DNA from: GCA-016699445 sp964555055
GTDB lineage: Bacteria > UBA10199 > JACPAL01 > GCA-016699445
Assembly: GCA_964555055.1 (NCBI GenBank)
Contig: CAZKQW010000007.1
Span: 1 to 64,000 of the forward strand
Direction: 5' to 3'
Length of the DNA stretch: 64,000 bases
Part shown: in pieces, positions 14,875 through 23,877 of the stretch
Numbering within the stretch: position 1 is the stretch's first letter
Layout of the letters: each line of letters opens with the position of its first letter
Position numbers and translations under genes: made by a program
The notes under the pieces: model-generated
The model's input: only the letters and a program-made list of their open reading frames with translations
Database searches by the model: none
What the model was told of the DNA's origin: nothing

Positions 14875-17322
14875 GTGTTCCATAAAACCTCCCTTCCTAT
14901 CGAAGATCTGCTCCCCAGCGTTTTAGAGGTCCTATCGAAACATCAAAACCTCATCCTCCAAGCCTCGCCTGGTTCTGGTAAAACCACCCGCGTACCCCCG
15001 GTGCTTCTCAGAGTTGTTCCCGAAGGCCAGGAGATTTGGGTCTTGGTGCCGCGTCGTCTGGCCGCAAAGGCGGCGGCCCGACGGGTCGCCGAAGAGCTCG
15101 GGGAAAAAGTCGGCGAGACCGTCGGATACCAGTTCCGCTTCGAGAAGGTGGTATCCGCGAAGACACGGATCCGGTTTTTGACGGAAGGCTTGTTCCCGAA
15201 ACTGTTGCGCCAAGACCCGACGCTCGAAAAAGTCGGAGCCGTCGTCGTGGACGAGTTCCACGAACGGCACCTCCACACCGACGTGGCTTTGGCGCTGCTG
15301 AAGGAGATCCAATCGGAATCGCGGCCCGATTTGAGGATCGTGGTCATGTCGGCGACCATCGAAGCGGAGAGTCTCTCGCGGTATCTGCCTTCTTCGAAGG
15401 CGCTGACGCTGGAATCGCCGGTTCATCCCTTGGAAATCTCGTATCTCCCGCAAGTCCCGCAGGCGCGTTTGGAGGATTTGGTTTTCCAATCCTTGCAAAC
15501 CATCCATCAAAAGAAAATGGCCGGCGACGTCCTCGTTTTCCTGCCCGGTATCGCGGATATCCGGCGTTGCGAAAAGGCCCTTTCGGGAAAGTTTTCGAAC
15601 GCGAAAATCCTGACCCTCTATGGGGACCTTTCGAAGGAAGAGCAGGATCTGATTTTCCGACCGACGCCCGAGAGAAAAATCATCCTCTCGACCAACATCG
15701 CCGAGAGCTCGCTCACGATACCCGGTGTCGCGATCGTCGTCGACGGCGGACGGCACCGCCAAGCGCGGTTTTCCCATTGGAGCGGCATTCCGGCGCTGAA
15801 AACCCGACCGATCAGCCAGGCGTCGGCGATCCAACGGGCCGGGCGCGCGGCGCGTACGGGGCCGGGAGTGTGTTTCCGACTGTACACGCGATCGGATTAC
15901 GATAGCCGGCCTGCCTTTGAAAAGGCGGAGATCTTAAGGACGGATTTGAGCCAAGCCTTTTTGGAGTTGAAGGGATTGAACCGCTTGCCCCTCGATTGGT
16001 TTGAAAACCCGCCGCCGGAGACTTCCCAGGCGGCTTTCGACCTTTTATACGAATTAGGCGCCTTCGCCTCTCCGAGCGCCGCCGGCGCCTTGACGGATTC
16101 CGGACGGAAAATGGCGTCCTTGCCGTTGCATCCGCGCTTGTCCCGTCTCCTTTTGGAAGCCCGCAAGCGGCGCTGCTTGCCTGAAGCGATCCGTTTGGCC
16201 GCGCTTTTAAGCGAAGGCGAGCTTTCGCGCTTGGACGCCCTCGAGGATATTGCGAAGGCCGAGGCCGGCTACGAGACGAAGAGGTTGATCCAATCCTTGG
16301 GGTCTTTTTTTCCGGAGGAGGAATCGGCGAGAATCTCTCCCGGGATTCCGTCGAAAAATTTGAGCTTAAGCCTCCTGGCCGCCTTTCCCGACCGCGTGGC
16401 GCGTCAGAGCGTCCGTCCGCAAGGCGTCGAACTGGTCCTGTGCCTGGGCGGTTCGGCGGCGTTACGGCGCGAAGCCGCGCACGATCCCCTGCTTCACGCT
16501 TCCGAGTACTTTTTAGTTTTAGATGTCCAGGAAACGGACAAGGTTTTCGCCCGCTCTTTGGTCGCCCTCGAGCCGGAATGGCTGATCGATGAAATGAATC
16601 CCCTCTTTCACGAAGAAAAAGAGGTCGTGTGGGCCCGCAACCGCGTCGTCTCCAAGCGTTTCATGAAGTACGGTCAGTTGATCTTGGATGAGGAAGAGAC
16701 CGCTTCCGAAAATGGAGAAGAGGAGGCGAGATGCCTTTTAACGGAAGGCTTGGGCTTTCCGAAGGAAGGCGAGTTCGACATCCACGTATGGATCCGACTT
16801 TTCGGGAAAATCGTCGATGTCGAAGCCTTGGAATCCCTCATGACCCGCTTGGATCTTTGGCAACGGCATCGCGCTTCGCAGGAAAAAGCCTTCGAATGGA
16901 AAAGCGATTTTTTAAGGGCCTTAGCGACGAAGCTCGTCACGGGTTGCCGTTCTTTGAAGGACCTCCAAAACAACGACCTTCCCACCAAGATAAAAATGGA
17001 ATTCCTGAACGACGTCTCCGAGCTCGACCGCCTTTTGCCGACGTCATTCCAACTTCCCAACCAACGCAAGACCAAAGTCCATTACGCTTGGGGCCAAGAC
17101 CCATGGATTGCCTCGCGCCTCCAAGATTTTTTCGGTCTCAAGGACGCCCCTAAGATTCTCAACGGAAAACTCCCGCTCACCCTCCATCTCCTGGCGCCCA
17201 ACCAACGTCCCGTCCAGGTCACCAAAGACCTCGCGAGTTTTTGGAAGAATACGTACCCTGAGATGCGGAAGGAGCTGTCTCGTAGGTACCCACGTCATTC
17301 TTGGCCAGAAACGATCAAATGA
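14875..17322 (+). CDS. hrpB: ATP-dependent helicase HrpB
   Basis: DEAH-type RNA helicase, 815 residues, the usual length. It starts with GTG (MFHKTSLPIEDL). Motif I is ASPGSGKTTRVPP (about 30-42), motif II VVVDEFHERHLHTD (about 124), motif III VMSATIEA, then LSTNIAESSLTIPG and QRAGRAARTGPG (motif VI). The C-terminal HrpB-specific region ends in YPRHSW. Its cellular role in bacteria is poorly defined. It lies directly behind the DUF4143 ATPase and may be co-transcribed. Its GC-rich coding sequence contrasts with the AT-rich sequence that follows. Confidence 0.95.
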   Translation: MFHKTSLPIEDLLPSVLEVLSKHQNLILQASPGSGKTTRVPPVLLRVVPEGQEIWVLVPRRLAAKAAARRVAEELGEKVGETVGYQFRFEKVVSAKTRIRFLTEGLFPKLLRQDPTLEKVGAVVVDEFHERHLHTDVALALLKEIQSESRPDLRIVVMSATIEAESLSRYLPSSKALTLESPVHPLEISYLPQVPQARLEDLVFQSLQTIHQKKMAGDVLVFLPGIADIRRCEKALSGKFSNAKILTLYGDLSKEEQDLIFRPTPERKIILSTNIAESSLTIPGVAIVVDGGRHRQARFSHWSGIPALKTRPISQASAIQRAGRAARTGPGVCFRLYTRSDYDSRPAFEKAEILRTDLSQAFLELKGLNRLPLDWFENPPPETSQAAFDLLYELGAFASPSAAGALTDSGRKMASLPLHPRLSRLLLEARKRRCLPEAIRLAALLSEGELSRLDALEDIAKAEAGYETKRLIQSLGSFFPEEESARISPGIPSKNLSLSLLAAFPDRVARQSVRPQGVELVLCLGGSAALRREAAHDPLLHASEYFLVLDVQETDKVFARSLVALEPEWLIDEMNPLFHEEKEVVWARNRVVSKRFMKYGQLILDEEETASENGEEEARCLLTEGLGFPKEGEFDIHVWIRLFGKIVDVEALESLMTRLDLWQRHRASQEKAFEWKSDFLRALATKLVTGCRSLKDLQNNDLPTKIKMEFLNDVSELDRLLPTSFQLPNQRKTKVHYAWGQDPWIASRLQDFFGLKDAPKILNGKLPLTLHLLAPNQRPVQVTKDLASFWKNTYPEMRKELSRRYPRHSWPETIK

Positions 17323-17448
17323 CGGGAATTTAATAATTAAAAATAATTAATATAATCATATGTTTAGTTTTATTAAAAATAATGAATTGCCAATTATAAT
17401 TTTAAAATATATTAAATATCAATTAGTTATGATTAAAAACCCGTCATT
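17323..17448. other. extremely AT-rich gap before the ATPase/STAS pair
   Basis: These 126 bases are almost only A and T over about 17330-17425, unlike anything else in the window. No gene, clear terminator or long repeat is seen. Many TAAT/ATTA blocks could serve as promoter elements or as a binding site for a nucleoid protein. The composition marks the boundary of a probably acquired segment. Confidence 0.55.
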
Positions 17449-18321
17449 ATGGATGGGTTGAGGAATAATTTGAAAATCGCTTTTCCGAAACAAGCAACCC
17501 TGACCTACATCGACACATTTTTGAAATATGTCCGTGAAGCTAGGTCCTGCCAAAATAAGGACGTTTCACTTGACCTTTCGAACACGATGCAAGTGACGAG
17601 CTTAGCCATTTGCTTTATCGCGGGTCTTGTGGACTTATTGCAGGCTCAAAAAAACGAAGTTTCCGTCCTTTTACCGAAAAATAAAAAAGCGGCTCGATTG
17701 ATACGGGACATCATTTCCAACCCGCCCGATAAAATTTATGCGGCTGATTCTTTTTGCCAGGTAAGAAAAATTATGGGGAATAACCAATCGATCATCAAAG
17801 AGATATTAGCCGTACTAGCGCCGAACTTAAAGATGATGCAGATCGATTTTGAGTGGCTTTTGACCATTCTTACCGAGCTTCTGACGAATGTGAGCGATCA
17901 TAGTGGGGAAAAATCCTGTTATCTCTGCATCGGGCGATGGGGACGTTCCCAGGAGTTCCATGTGACGTTCTTGGATTTTGGATTAGGAATCCCCAATAAA
18001 ATAAGGACCCGCTTTTCGCAATACGGAGAGGCCGACGATGATCTTATTTTAAAGGATCTTTTAGAGAAGGGTTTGACGACCCGTGTCTATCAGGAGGGGG
18101 GCAGGGGATATCAGTATATCCAGGAGATTTTAAGGAATAATAAGGGGCGCCTCCATGTGTTCTCGGGGAGGTCGAAAAATTACCACCGTTACGATCGTGG
18201 GGAATTTGAGCATAAAAAAGCACAGCAGTATTTTTACGGCACGTGTGTGGATTTCCAATTCCATTTGAACAAAAGCGAGAAGCAAAGGGCTTTATTCGAA
18301 ACGACGGAGGAGTACTTTTAA
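17449..18321 (+). CDS. GHKL ATPase-domain protein paired with STAS-like partner
   Basis: A 290-residue protein. The N-terminal 100 residues (DVSLDLSNTMQVTSLAICF) resemble a STAS-like strand-helix unit. The C-terminal part is a GHKL ATPase of the histidine-kinase/anti-sigma type, with N-box TELLTNVSDHS (near 145), G1 LDFGLGIP (near 178) and a glycine-rich G2 GGRGYQYI (near 220). No His phosphorylation site or membrane segment is visible. Its TAA overlaps the start of the next gene (TAATG), so the two are coupled. The pair could be an anti-sigma/anti-anti-sigma-like switch; no sigma factor lies nearby. AT-rich composition suggests transfer. Confidence 0.72.
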   Translation: MDGLRNNLKIAFPKQATLTYIDTFLKYVREARSCQNKDVSLDLSNTMQVTSLAICFIAGLVDLLQAQKNEVSVLLPKNKKAARLIRDIISNPPDKIYAADSFCQVRKIMGNNQSIIKEILAVLAPNLKMMQIDFEWLLTILTELLTNVSDHSGEKSCYLCIGRWGRSQEFHVTFLDFGLGIPNKIRTRFSQYGEADDDLILKDLLEKGLTTRVYQEGGRGYQYIQEILRNNKGRLHVFSGRSKNYHRYDRGEFEHKKAQQYFYGTCVDFQFHLNKSEKQRALFETTEEYF

Positions 18322-18623
18322 TGGTAATTTCCATAAGCGACATTTGCGGCGATGACATTATTTCCAGGGATGCCGGAAAGAAGGTGCGGGATTATCTCCT
18401 GGCGCACTGGGGTGAGGACAAGCTCGAGATTAAATTAGGTGTGGACGTGATCGGGTCCATATCCTTTTTTGATGAAGCGTTCGGTTTACTGATTAAAAGG
18501 GGGGAAAAAGACCCTCAAGAAATCATAAGGAAGATAAAGTTTTTGGATATCGGCCAACACGATCGCAAGCTAATTAACCACATATTCAAAACTAGGATAG
18601 AGGAGGCGAAAAAATTGGCTTAG
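18321..18623 (+). CDS. STAS-like domain protein (DUF4325)
   Basis: A 100-residue protein, probably cytoplasmic, matching the STAS-like DUF4325 pattern: SISDICGDDIISRDAGKKVR at the N-terminus, then GSISFFDEAFGLL with the hydrophobic-acidic pattern seen in this family. I chose the ATG at 18321 because it forms TAATG with the preceding stop; the frame is open further upstream within the ATPase gene. The pair ATPase plus DUF4325 occurs in many bacteria, but its job is not established. A weak hairpin (CGGGA/TCCCG, about 18624-18638) follows before the convergent AbiE genes. Confidence 0.75.
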   Translation: MVISISDICGDDIISRDAGKKVRDYLLAHWGEDKLEIKLGVDVIGSISFFDEAFGLLIKRGEKDPQEIIRKIKFLDIGQHDRKLINHIFKTRIEEAKKLA

Positions 18624-18658
18624 CGGGAGATCTTCCCGTATTCAATTAGACGGAAAAG

Positions 18659-19408
18659 TCATTTTTCTGTCCCTTTCTGTCCATTTGAAATTTCCAGCCT
18701 TTGAACGACCCGCCCAACCGAAGCTTGGATAAGACGCAAGAGACCGACTCGGTTTTCATTAGGTACAAGAGGGTAAAGCTCCTCCCTTAATTTATTTTCC
18801 GTCAATCCTTCCACGCGTTTCCTGAGGAGATCCGCCGCTTCGTGGAAGGCGATGGACCTTGGTTTCTCGCGTTTGATGCAGATACGCGAAAGGCGTTCTT
18901 GGAGAGTCCCGACGTCGAACGGGCCCATAGGTTCGAAGAGTGTGATGTCGTACAGGTCGCGCATGACCTCCCGTTCGATAGATGCGGCGATCTTATGGGA
19001 GAAAGCTTCGGGAATGGCCAAGGCGCTAATGACTTGCCCGGCGAGTTGGTAACGACTGGATAAGAGGAAGGTCGAAATGGGTTCGGGTGGTAAATGGGTC
19101 GCCGGTAAGACGCTGATTTCCACCAAGGCTCTCGCTTCATTTCCCGCAATCTCGAGGAAAATCCCCCTGGAATTGAGGTTTTCTTTCACGATCGACACGT
19201 TGCCCAAGCTTTCGATGGCGTCACGGCACGATCGGGCTAATACCTTTTTGGATTCCTTCGAGACGAGGATGAAGTCGATGTCCTGGGTCGAACGAGGGCT
19301 ATTCAGGAGGCGAAGCTGCATGCCTCCTTTCAAGACCAATCGGTTCTTGAATTTTCCGGCCAGGACGCCCAACACGCGGGCCAATAAGCGTTCAATCTCG
19401 GGATTCAT
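18659..19408 (-). CDS. AbiEii-type nucleotidyltransferase toxin
   Basis: A 249-residue member of the AbiEii/AbiGii nucleotidyltransferase family. The N-terminal domain has VLKGGMQLRLL followed by STQDIDFIL, in which DXD supplies metal-binding acids. The C-terminal part is helical. In type IV AbiE systems this protein is the toxin, and family members have been shown to modify tRNA. It is second in the operon and overlaps the AbiEi-like gene by 17 bases. A short C-terminal Lys/Glu tail follows. Confidence 0.85.
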   Translation of the reverse strand: MNPEIERLLARVLGVLAGKFKNRLVLKGGMQLRLLNSPRSTQDIDFILVSKESKKVLARSCRDAIESLGNVSIVKENLNSRGIFLEIAGNEARALVEISVLPATHLPPEPISTFLLSSRYQLAGQVISALAIPEAFSHKIAASIEREVMRDLYDITLFEPMGPFDVGTLQERLSRICIKREKPRSIAFHEAADLLRKRVEGLTENKLREELYPLVPNENRVGLLRLIQASVGRVVQRLEISNGQKGTEK

Positions 19409-20003
19409 AAATTCCTTTCACGAAGGAAACGAATTTCGGGTTTTTATAACGCTTCAGATAACGGGCGAGTTTCGCGAGATCGAATTTCCCGAGATCCACT
19501 TCTTGAAGGGGATCGATGGCGAATTTCGCGCCCTTCGCCCGATAATACAACAAGTCCAAAAAGGCCTTTTCATTATCGGTCTCCAAGACGCGGGAGGTTT
19601 CCGCGAACCCGAAGAAAAGATCCTTTTGGATCGAGAAGAAGCGTACGTCCCCGAAAGGCGTCGTCACGGTTTCCTTTCGGGCTCCTAGGCAGACGGCGGA
19701 AACCGAAGCGGGAACGGTGCCGATCAGGCCATTTTTCGCGAGCACGGAATCCATGGAAATGCAGACGTTTTTTTTAAGCCGGGAGGCCAAGATCCAAAGA
19801 TCGGGGTTTGGCGTCACATAAAAACCTCGATAGACTTTGAATAGCATCTTCTCCCGGGTCAATTTTTGGATGATCCTTTTATTCTTTAGTTCTGAATCCG
19901 CTCCGATGAGATGAAAGAGGTCGGAATAGGAGAACACCCCCCCTTGTTGGGCGGCTAACCTTTGGAGGGTAAGCAAAATGAAGGAAAATGAAATCTTTTT
20001 CAT
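19392..20003 (-). CDS. AbiEi-type antitoxin with winged helix
   Basis: A 203-residue protein with an N-terminal winged helix (VFSYSDLFHLIGADSELKNKRIIQKLTREKMLFKVYRG would fall in that fold at about residues 22-58) and a C-terminal domain containing PFGDVRFFSIQ and KAFLDLLYY, as in AbiEi antitoxins. Known AbiEi proteins repress their own promoter by binding inverted repeats. Here a long imperfect inverted repeat overlaps the start codon. It is the first gene of the AbiE pair, placed downstream of, and codirectional with, the LVIVD cytochrome. Confidence 0.83.
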   Translation of the reverse strand: MKKISFSFILLTLQRLAAQQGGVFSYSDLFHLIGADSELKNKRIIQKLTREKMLFKVYRGFYVTPNPDLWILASRLKKNVCISMDSVLAKNGLIGTVPASVSAVCLGARKETVTTPFGDVRFFSIQKDLFFGFAETSRVLETDNEKAFLDLLYYRAKGAKFAIDPLQEVDLGKFDLAKLARYLKRYKNPKFVSFVKGIYESRD

Positions 20004-20047
20004 AATGTATAAAAAGTATCATATTTTGATCTTTTATGTACAGTATG
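20001..20047. promoter_or_regulatory. imperfect inverted repeat at the abiEi start
   Basis: Two 20-base arms (20001-20020 and 20028-20047) are complementary at 15 of 20 positions around a seven-base spacer. The inner arm includes the start codon. Placement fits the known autoregulation of AbiE by AbiEi binding to inverted repeats; binding here is inferred. Confidence 0.5.
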
Positions 20048-20072
20048 AAATTTGCTAGCTATGGAAGATGAT

Positions 20073-23000
20073 TTAATCTTTTACCTTATAAATTTTCCCC
20101 TTCCGCAAATACATCCGCTTCATCTCCTCCAATGTAAACGGTCGCGATCCTAAGCGGCCGAAGACGCTAACTTGGTTTCCGCTTTCGTCGACGGCGCGGT
20201 CGCGGTCCATGCCTTTCGAGAGGCTTAAGGCTGGGTTTTTGGTTTTGTAGGTCGCGATGAGTTCGGGTCGCGGGACGGGCGAGAAGCCGTAGTAGTCTTG
20301 GGTCTTAGGCGACGTCAGTTGGATCACGCGCAGGCCGTTCTTGCCGTCGGCAACGTAAGCGAAGAAGCTCGCGTTGGTGGCGGCGACGCGGACGGCGCGG
20401 GCGTCGTTGATCGCTTGATTGGCGGTGTAGCGCTGTTCCACTCTCGGAGATGTGGGAACGGTGACATCCACGATCACCAAACCAGACTTTCCGGCGGCGA
20501 GATAGGCATACGTGCGCGCGACGTAGATATCGTGAATGTCGCGCTGGGGCACGAAGGCTTTTTTGACCAAGGTCGGATTTTCAGGGTCTGTGATATCCAC
20601 CACTTTGAGACCCTCTTCGTCCGTCACGAAGGCATATCGAAATTGCACGGCGACCAAGTAGGGCTTCTTAAAAGAAGCGATGGTCGTGACGATTCTGGGT
20701 TTAAGAGGGTCGTCGATGTTGACGATCACCAGCCCGGCGTCCGCGGTGATATAGAGATAGTTGCCCCCAATGGTAATGTAGCGAGCCCCGGTAAGAATCT
20801 CTTCCGGATTGTAAGTGAGGGTGCGTTTGAGTTTGTTGTTGCGTGGATTACCGTCGGAAAGCGTATCCACGTTCACCACGATCAAGCCATCCACGGCATC
20901 CGAGACGAAAGCGTAATGATAAAGAGGATGCCAGGGTTGTTCCTGGTTTTCTGGAATCACTTTGCGCGTGGGATCAATGGGCATGTTGGTGGGAAGCGCG
21001 ACACAAGTGGCGTTTTTGGTTTTGACCCTGGTGCGCTGGCCCAGAGGGGAAATCGGAGCGGTGACTAATCGCTCCGAAAAACCTTTATTGTCGACGTTGG
21101 CCACGTCATACGCGCGGAAACCCTCTTCGCCTTCAGCCGCATACAGATACTCACCTCGTAGCTGCAGGCAGCCTACTTCGCCTCCATGATGATGGTGTGC
21201 TTCGGTGAGTCGACGCTTATTCTTCACATGGTTTTTATAGTTATCGGCATACGCCAAAGATTGAAGGTAGCTTCCAATGACCGCTTGTGGCTCGTCGGTC
21301 TCCGTCACTTTTACCGCTTCAAACCCACTCTCGGTGCCTACGTACGCGAAGCGCCCCATGAAGTTGACGGTGTTGGTACCCAAGAGAAGGACCTGCGCGA
21401 GCCAGGCATTGTTATCGTTTTTAACCGAAACATGGCAGTCGGTGCACGACTTGGTCTCCGTTTTTCTTACCGCATGGGGGTAGTGGGGATTAAAGGCTTG
21501 GGAAGAATAACCGGGTGTCGAGATGGGTGCTTGTTCAAAATAAATTTGCTCGCGGTTGGCGTTCATCGAGCTGATCATGAGGGCGCTGGAAGAACGAACG
21601 GGTGCGATTTTGCCGCCTTTGCTCGGACCCCATTTGCCCAACATGTAGCCTTCGTCGCGCAGGACTTGGGGATTGTACGAGGTCCAATTGCGGGAAACTT
21701 CCCCTTCATAGTGTTTCATCACCCGTTCTTCATTGGCCTTTTGAGGGAGATGACACCCGAAGCAGTTCGTGACCCAGCTGGTGTGACAAGCGTAACAGGA
21801 CATCGCCTCGTCATCATGGGCGATTTTGCCGTGGAGATTCATCACTAGTTTCGCTCGCCGTGCTTTAGGGTTGAATTGCGCGGATCCCGGCGTGATCGTA
21901 TCGATGACTTGAGGGACATTCCATTCTTTATCTTCGTGCAGCGCCGAACGCTGGTAGAGCTGGTTCCCCCGCCACGTGAAGCGTTTCTTCCCGAAAGGGG
22001 TGACCGAATCCTCTAAGGAAAACCCGCCGGCCGGACCCGTCGCGGCGAGATGCGCCCTTTCTTTCACGGAACCGTGGCAGTCGACGCACGAGACGGCGAT
22101 CGCGTCTTGATAAGCCCCGTAGAGCTTGCCGTTGCCGTGCACGTCGTTCTCGAAATGGCAGTCGATGCAGTGCATGCCTTTTTCCAGGTGGATGTCCTTC
22201 AAGTGCACGGCCTTCTTCCATTTCTCGGGATCCTTGTCGGCGACTTTACGGTCGTCCTTGTCCAGCAGATTTCCCCTGCGGTCCTTTTTGAAGACCGCGC
22301 GGAAGTTCCACCCGTGGCCGTGGTAGTCGGCGAACTGCGTCCGCTCGTACTCCGGATTTTTCTCCCAGACTTTCTTCAGGAAGATCTTGTCAAACCAGAG
22401 CCCGCGTTCGACGGCCCCTTCGGGATTGGCTTCCAAGACTTCCTTCCGTTTTTCGGGGGAGAGTTTTTGTTGCTTCTTGGGGTAAAAGCCTTCCCCGTCG
22501 GATTCGTAGTCCCACATTTGGTAGCCGTAGTAAGTGTTCTCGAAGGCGTTCGGCTGATGCATGTGGCAGACCATGCATTGGCTCGAGGGAATGGCGCGCG
22601 TGAGTTGGTGGCGGATGGGGTGGCCGGGTTCGTTTTTGGGAATGGTTTTGTCTTTGGAAAAACTAAAACCGTCATGGCCGTATTTGGCGTACGGGCCCGA
22701 ATGTTCGGGATCGCGGTCGTTGCCGTACACCACATGGCAGGACGTGCAGCCACTGGAGCGGAAGTCGCCGGGATGATCGTTGGTTCCCATGAGGGAAAGA
22801 TGGGGATCGTTAAGCCGCGTCTTGTGGACGTTTAAGACGGGCGAACTGATCAAGAGCTGTGTCCCGAGGCCGCGGTCGGAGAGCTTCATGTCGGGTTTTC
22901 CGCTTTCCTCGGGTTGGGTGAGGTTGGGGTTGGCGATTTCACTGGGGTTGATGCGATTGACGCGGCCGCCTCTTTCAAAGGCTCGGATATGGCGTTCGGC

Positions 23001-23714
23001 GGGTTGGGTGATGTTCCAGCGGGGCATGGGGACGATGGCGGGGATCACGCCTTTTTTCAGGTCTTCCGGGGTCGGCTTCGGATCCGTCGTGAGGACGCGG
23101 GCCTTGCCCTTCTCGTCGTAACTCTCGCCCAGAAGGTAGTTTTTCGCGGAGACGATGCCGTTATTATAGGCGGCCGATCCCCAAAGTAACGGTGTCGTGG
23201 TCATGACGCTCCGCTGGGAATCGTACGTCTCCGCCGCATGGCATTGGCCGCAGGTTAAATGGGTGACGCGAAAGTCGCCGGGATTCACGAACCGCACCCA
23301 TTCCAAATTTTCTTTCAAAGTTAAGGTGTAAGGGCGTTCCGGATTGGCCGAACTCTTCCATTTTTCGGGATATTTGGGGTGAGGGTGGGCTTGATTTTTG
23401 AGGTCTTGGTATTCTTTCGAGTCTTTCCGAATGCCCTGAGATAAAAAAACCTGAGGATTCCCTCCATGGCAATCCATGCAACCTAACCGAACGTTTTTGG
23501 AAGTGTGCATGGGCTCGATGCCGGCATGACACGTCAGACAACCCGCGCTTTTTCTCCTTTCGTCGTCTTTGGATTGGGAAACGACGGCCGGGATCAGGCT
23601 TTCCTTTTTCCTTTTAGCTTCCAAAAATCCCGAAAAAATGAAGGCCGCCATGAGAGAGAAAAGCGTAATGATCCAAGCAAGTTGGGCTTTATTTCGCGGA
23701 AATATTTTATTCAC
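20073..23714 (-). CDS. decaheme cytochrome with C-terminal LVIVD-repeat domain
   Basis: A 1213-residue exported protein with an N-terminal hydrophobic segment (LAWIITLFSLMAAFIF). Ten CXXCH motifs lie between about residues 58 and 765: CLTCH, CMDCH, CGQCH, CTSCH, CMVCH, CIDCH, CVDCH, CYACH, CFGCH and CTDCH. The C-terminal third has LVIVD-type repeats (GLIVVNVDTL, GLVIVNIDDP, GLKVVDITDP, GLVIVDVTVP, GLRVIQLTSP), expected to form a beta-propeller. It is probably located in the periplasm or at the cell surface in long-range electron transfer. It is separated from the other cytochromes by the accessory island. Confidence 0.88.
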   Translation of the reverse strand: MNKIFPRNKAQLAWIITLFSLMAAFIFSGFLEAKRKKESLIPAVVSQSKDDERRKSAGCLTCHAGIEPMHTSKNVRLGCMDCHGGNPQVFLSQGIRKDSKEYQDLKNQAHPHPKYPEKWKSSANPERPYTLTLKENLEWVRFVNPGDFRVTHLTCGQCHAAETYDSQRSVMTTTPLLWGSAAYNNGIVSAKNYLLGESYDEKGKARVLTTDPKPTPEDLKKGVIPAIVPMPRWNITQPAERHIRAFERGGRVNRINPSEIANPNLTQPEESGKPDMKLSDRGLGTQLLISSPVLNVHKTRLNDPHLSLMGTNDHPGDFRSSGCTSCHVVYGNDRDPEHSGPYAKYGHDGFSFSKDKTIPKNEPGHPIRHQLTRAIPSSQCMVCHMHQPNAFENTYYGYQMWDYESDGEGFYPKKQQKLSPEKRKEVLEANPEGAVERGLWFDKIFLKKVWEKNPEYERTQFADYHGHGWNFRAVFKKDRRGNLLDKDDRKVADKDPEKWKKAVHLKDIHLEKGMHCIDCHFENDVHGNGKLYGAYQDAIAVSCVDCHGSVKERAHLAATGPAGGFSLEDSVTPFGKKRFTWRGNQLYQRSALHEDKEWNVPQVIDTITPGSAQFNPKARRAKLVMNLHGKIAHDDEAMSCYACHTSWVTNCFGCHLPQKANEERVMKHYEGEVSRNWTSYNPQVLRDEGYMLGKWGPSKGGKIAPVRSSSALMISSMNANREQIYFEQAPISTPGYSSQAFNPHYPHAVRKTETKSCTDCHVSVKNDNNAWLAQVLLLGTNTVNFMGRFAYVGTESGFEAVKVTETDEPQAVIGSYLQSLAYADNYKNHVKNKRRLTEAHHHHGGEVGCLQLRGEYLYAAEGEEGFRAYDVANVDNKGFSERLVTAPISPLGQRTRVKTKNATCVALPTNMPIDPTRKVIPENQEQPWHPLYHYAFVSDAVDGLIVVNVDTLSDGNPRNNKLKRTLTYNPEEILTGARYITIGGNYLYITADAGLVIVNIDDPLKPRIVTTIASFKKPYLVAVQFRYAFVTDEEGLKVVDITDPENPTLVKKAFVPQRDIHDIYVARTYAYLAAGKSGLVIVDVTVPTSPRVEQRYTANQAINDARAVRVAATNASFFAYVADGKNGLRVIQLTSPKTQDYYGFSPVPRPELIATYKTKNPALSLSKGMDRDRAVDESGNQVSVFGRLGSRPFTLEEMKRMYLRKGKIYKVKD

Positions 23715-23877
23715 GAGGAAGGTCGCATGTATGAAAAAAATCAGAGCCCCACAACAAAAATATCCAAAAAGTCACAACGACGCAAAGTGTCATATCTGTA
23801 TGAAAAGTAATGAGAATTTTTACACAAAGCCGTTGACCCAGCTTCCTTAAAGGACTTATCCACAACCGGACTATCTT

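Noticed and set aside
14932..15834. 300-codon open frame opposite hrpB
   Set aside because: Antisense shadow of the helicase.
23856..23864. perfect DnaA-box-like TTATCCACA
   Set aside because: Single perfect copy with no cluster, AT-rich unwinding element or dnaA/dnaN nearby, so not an origin.
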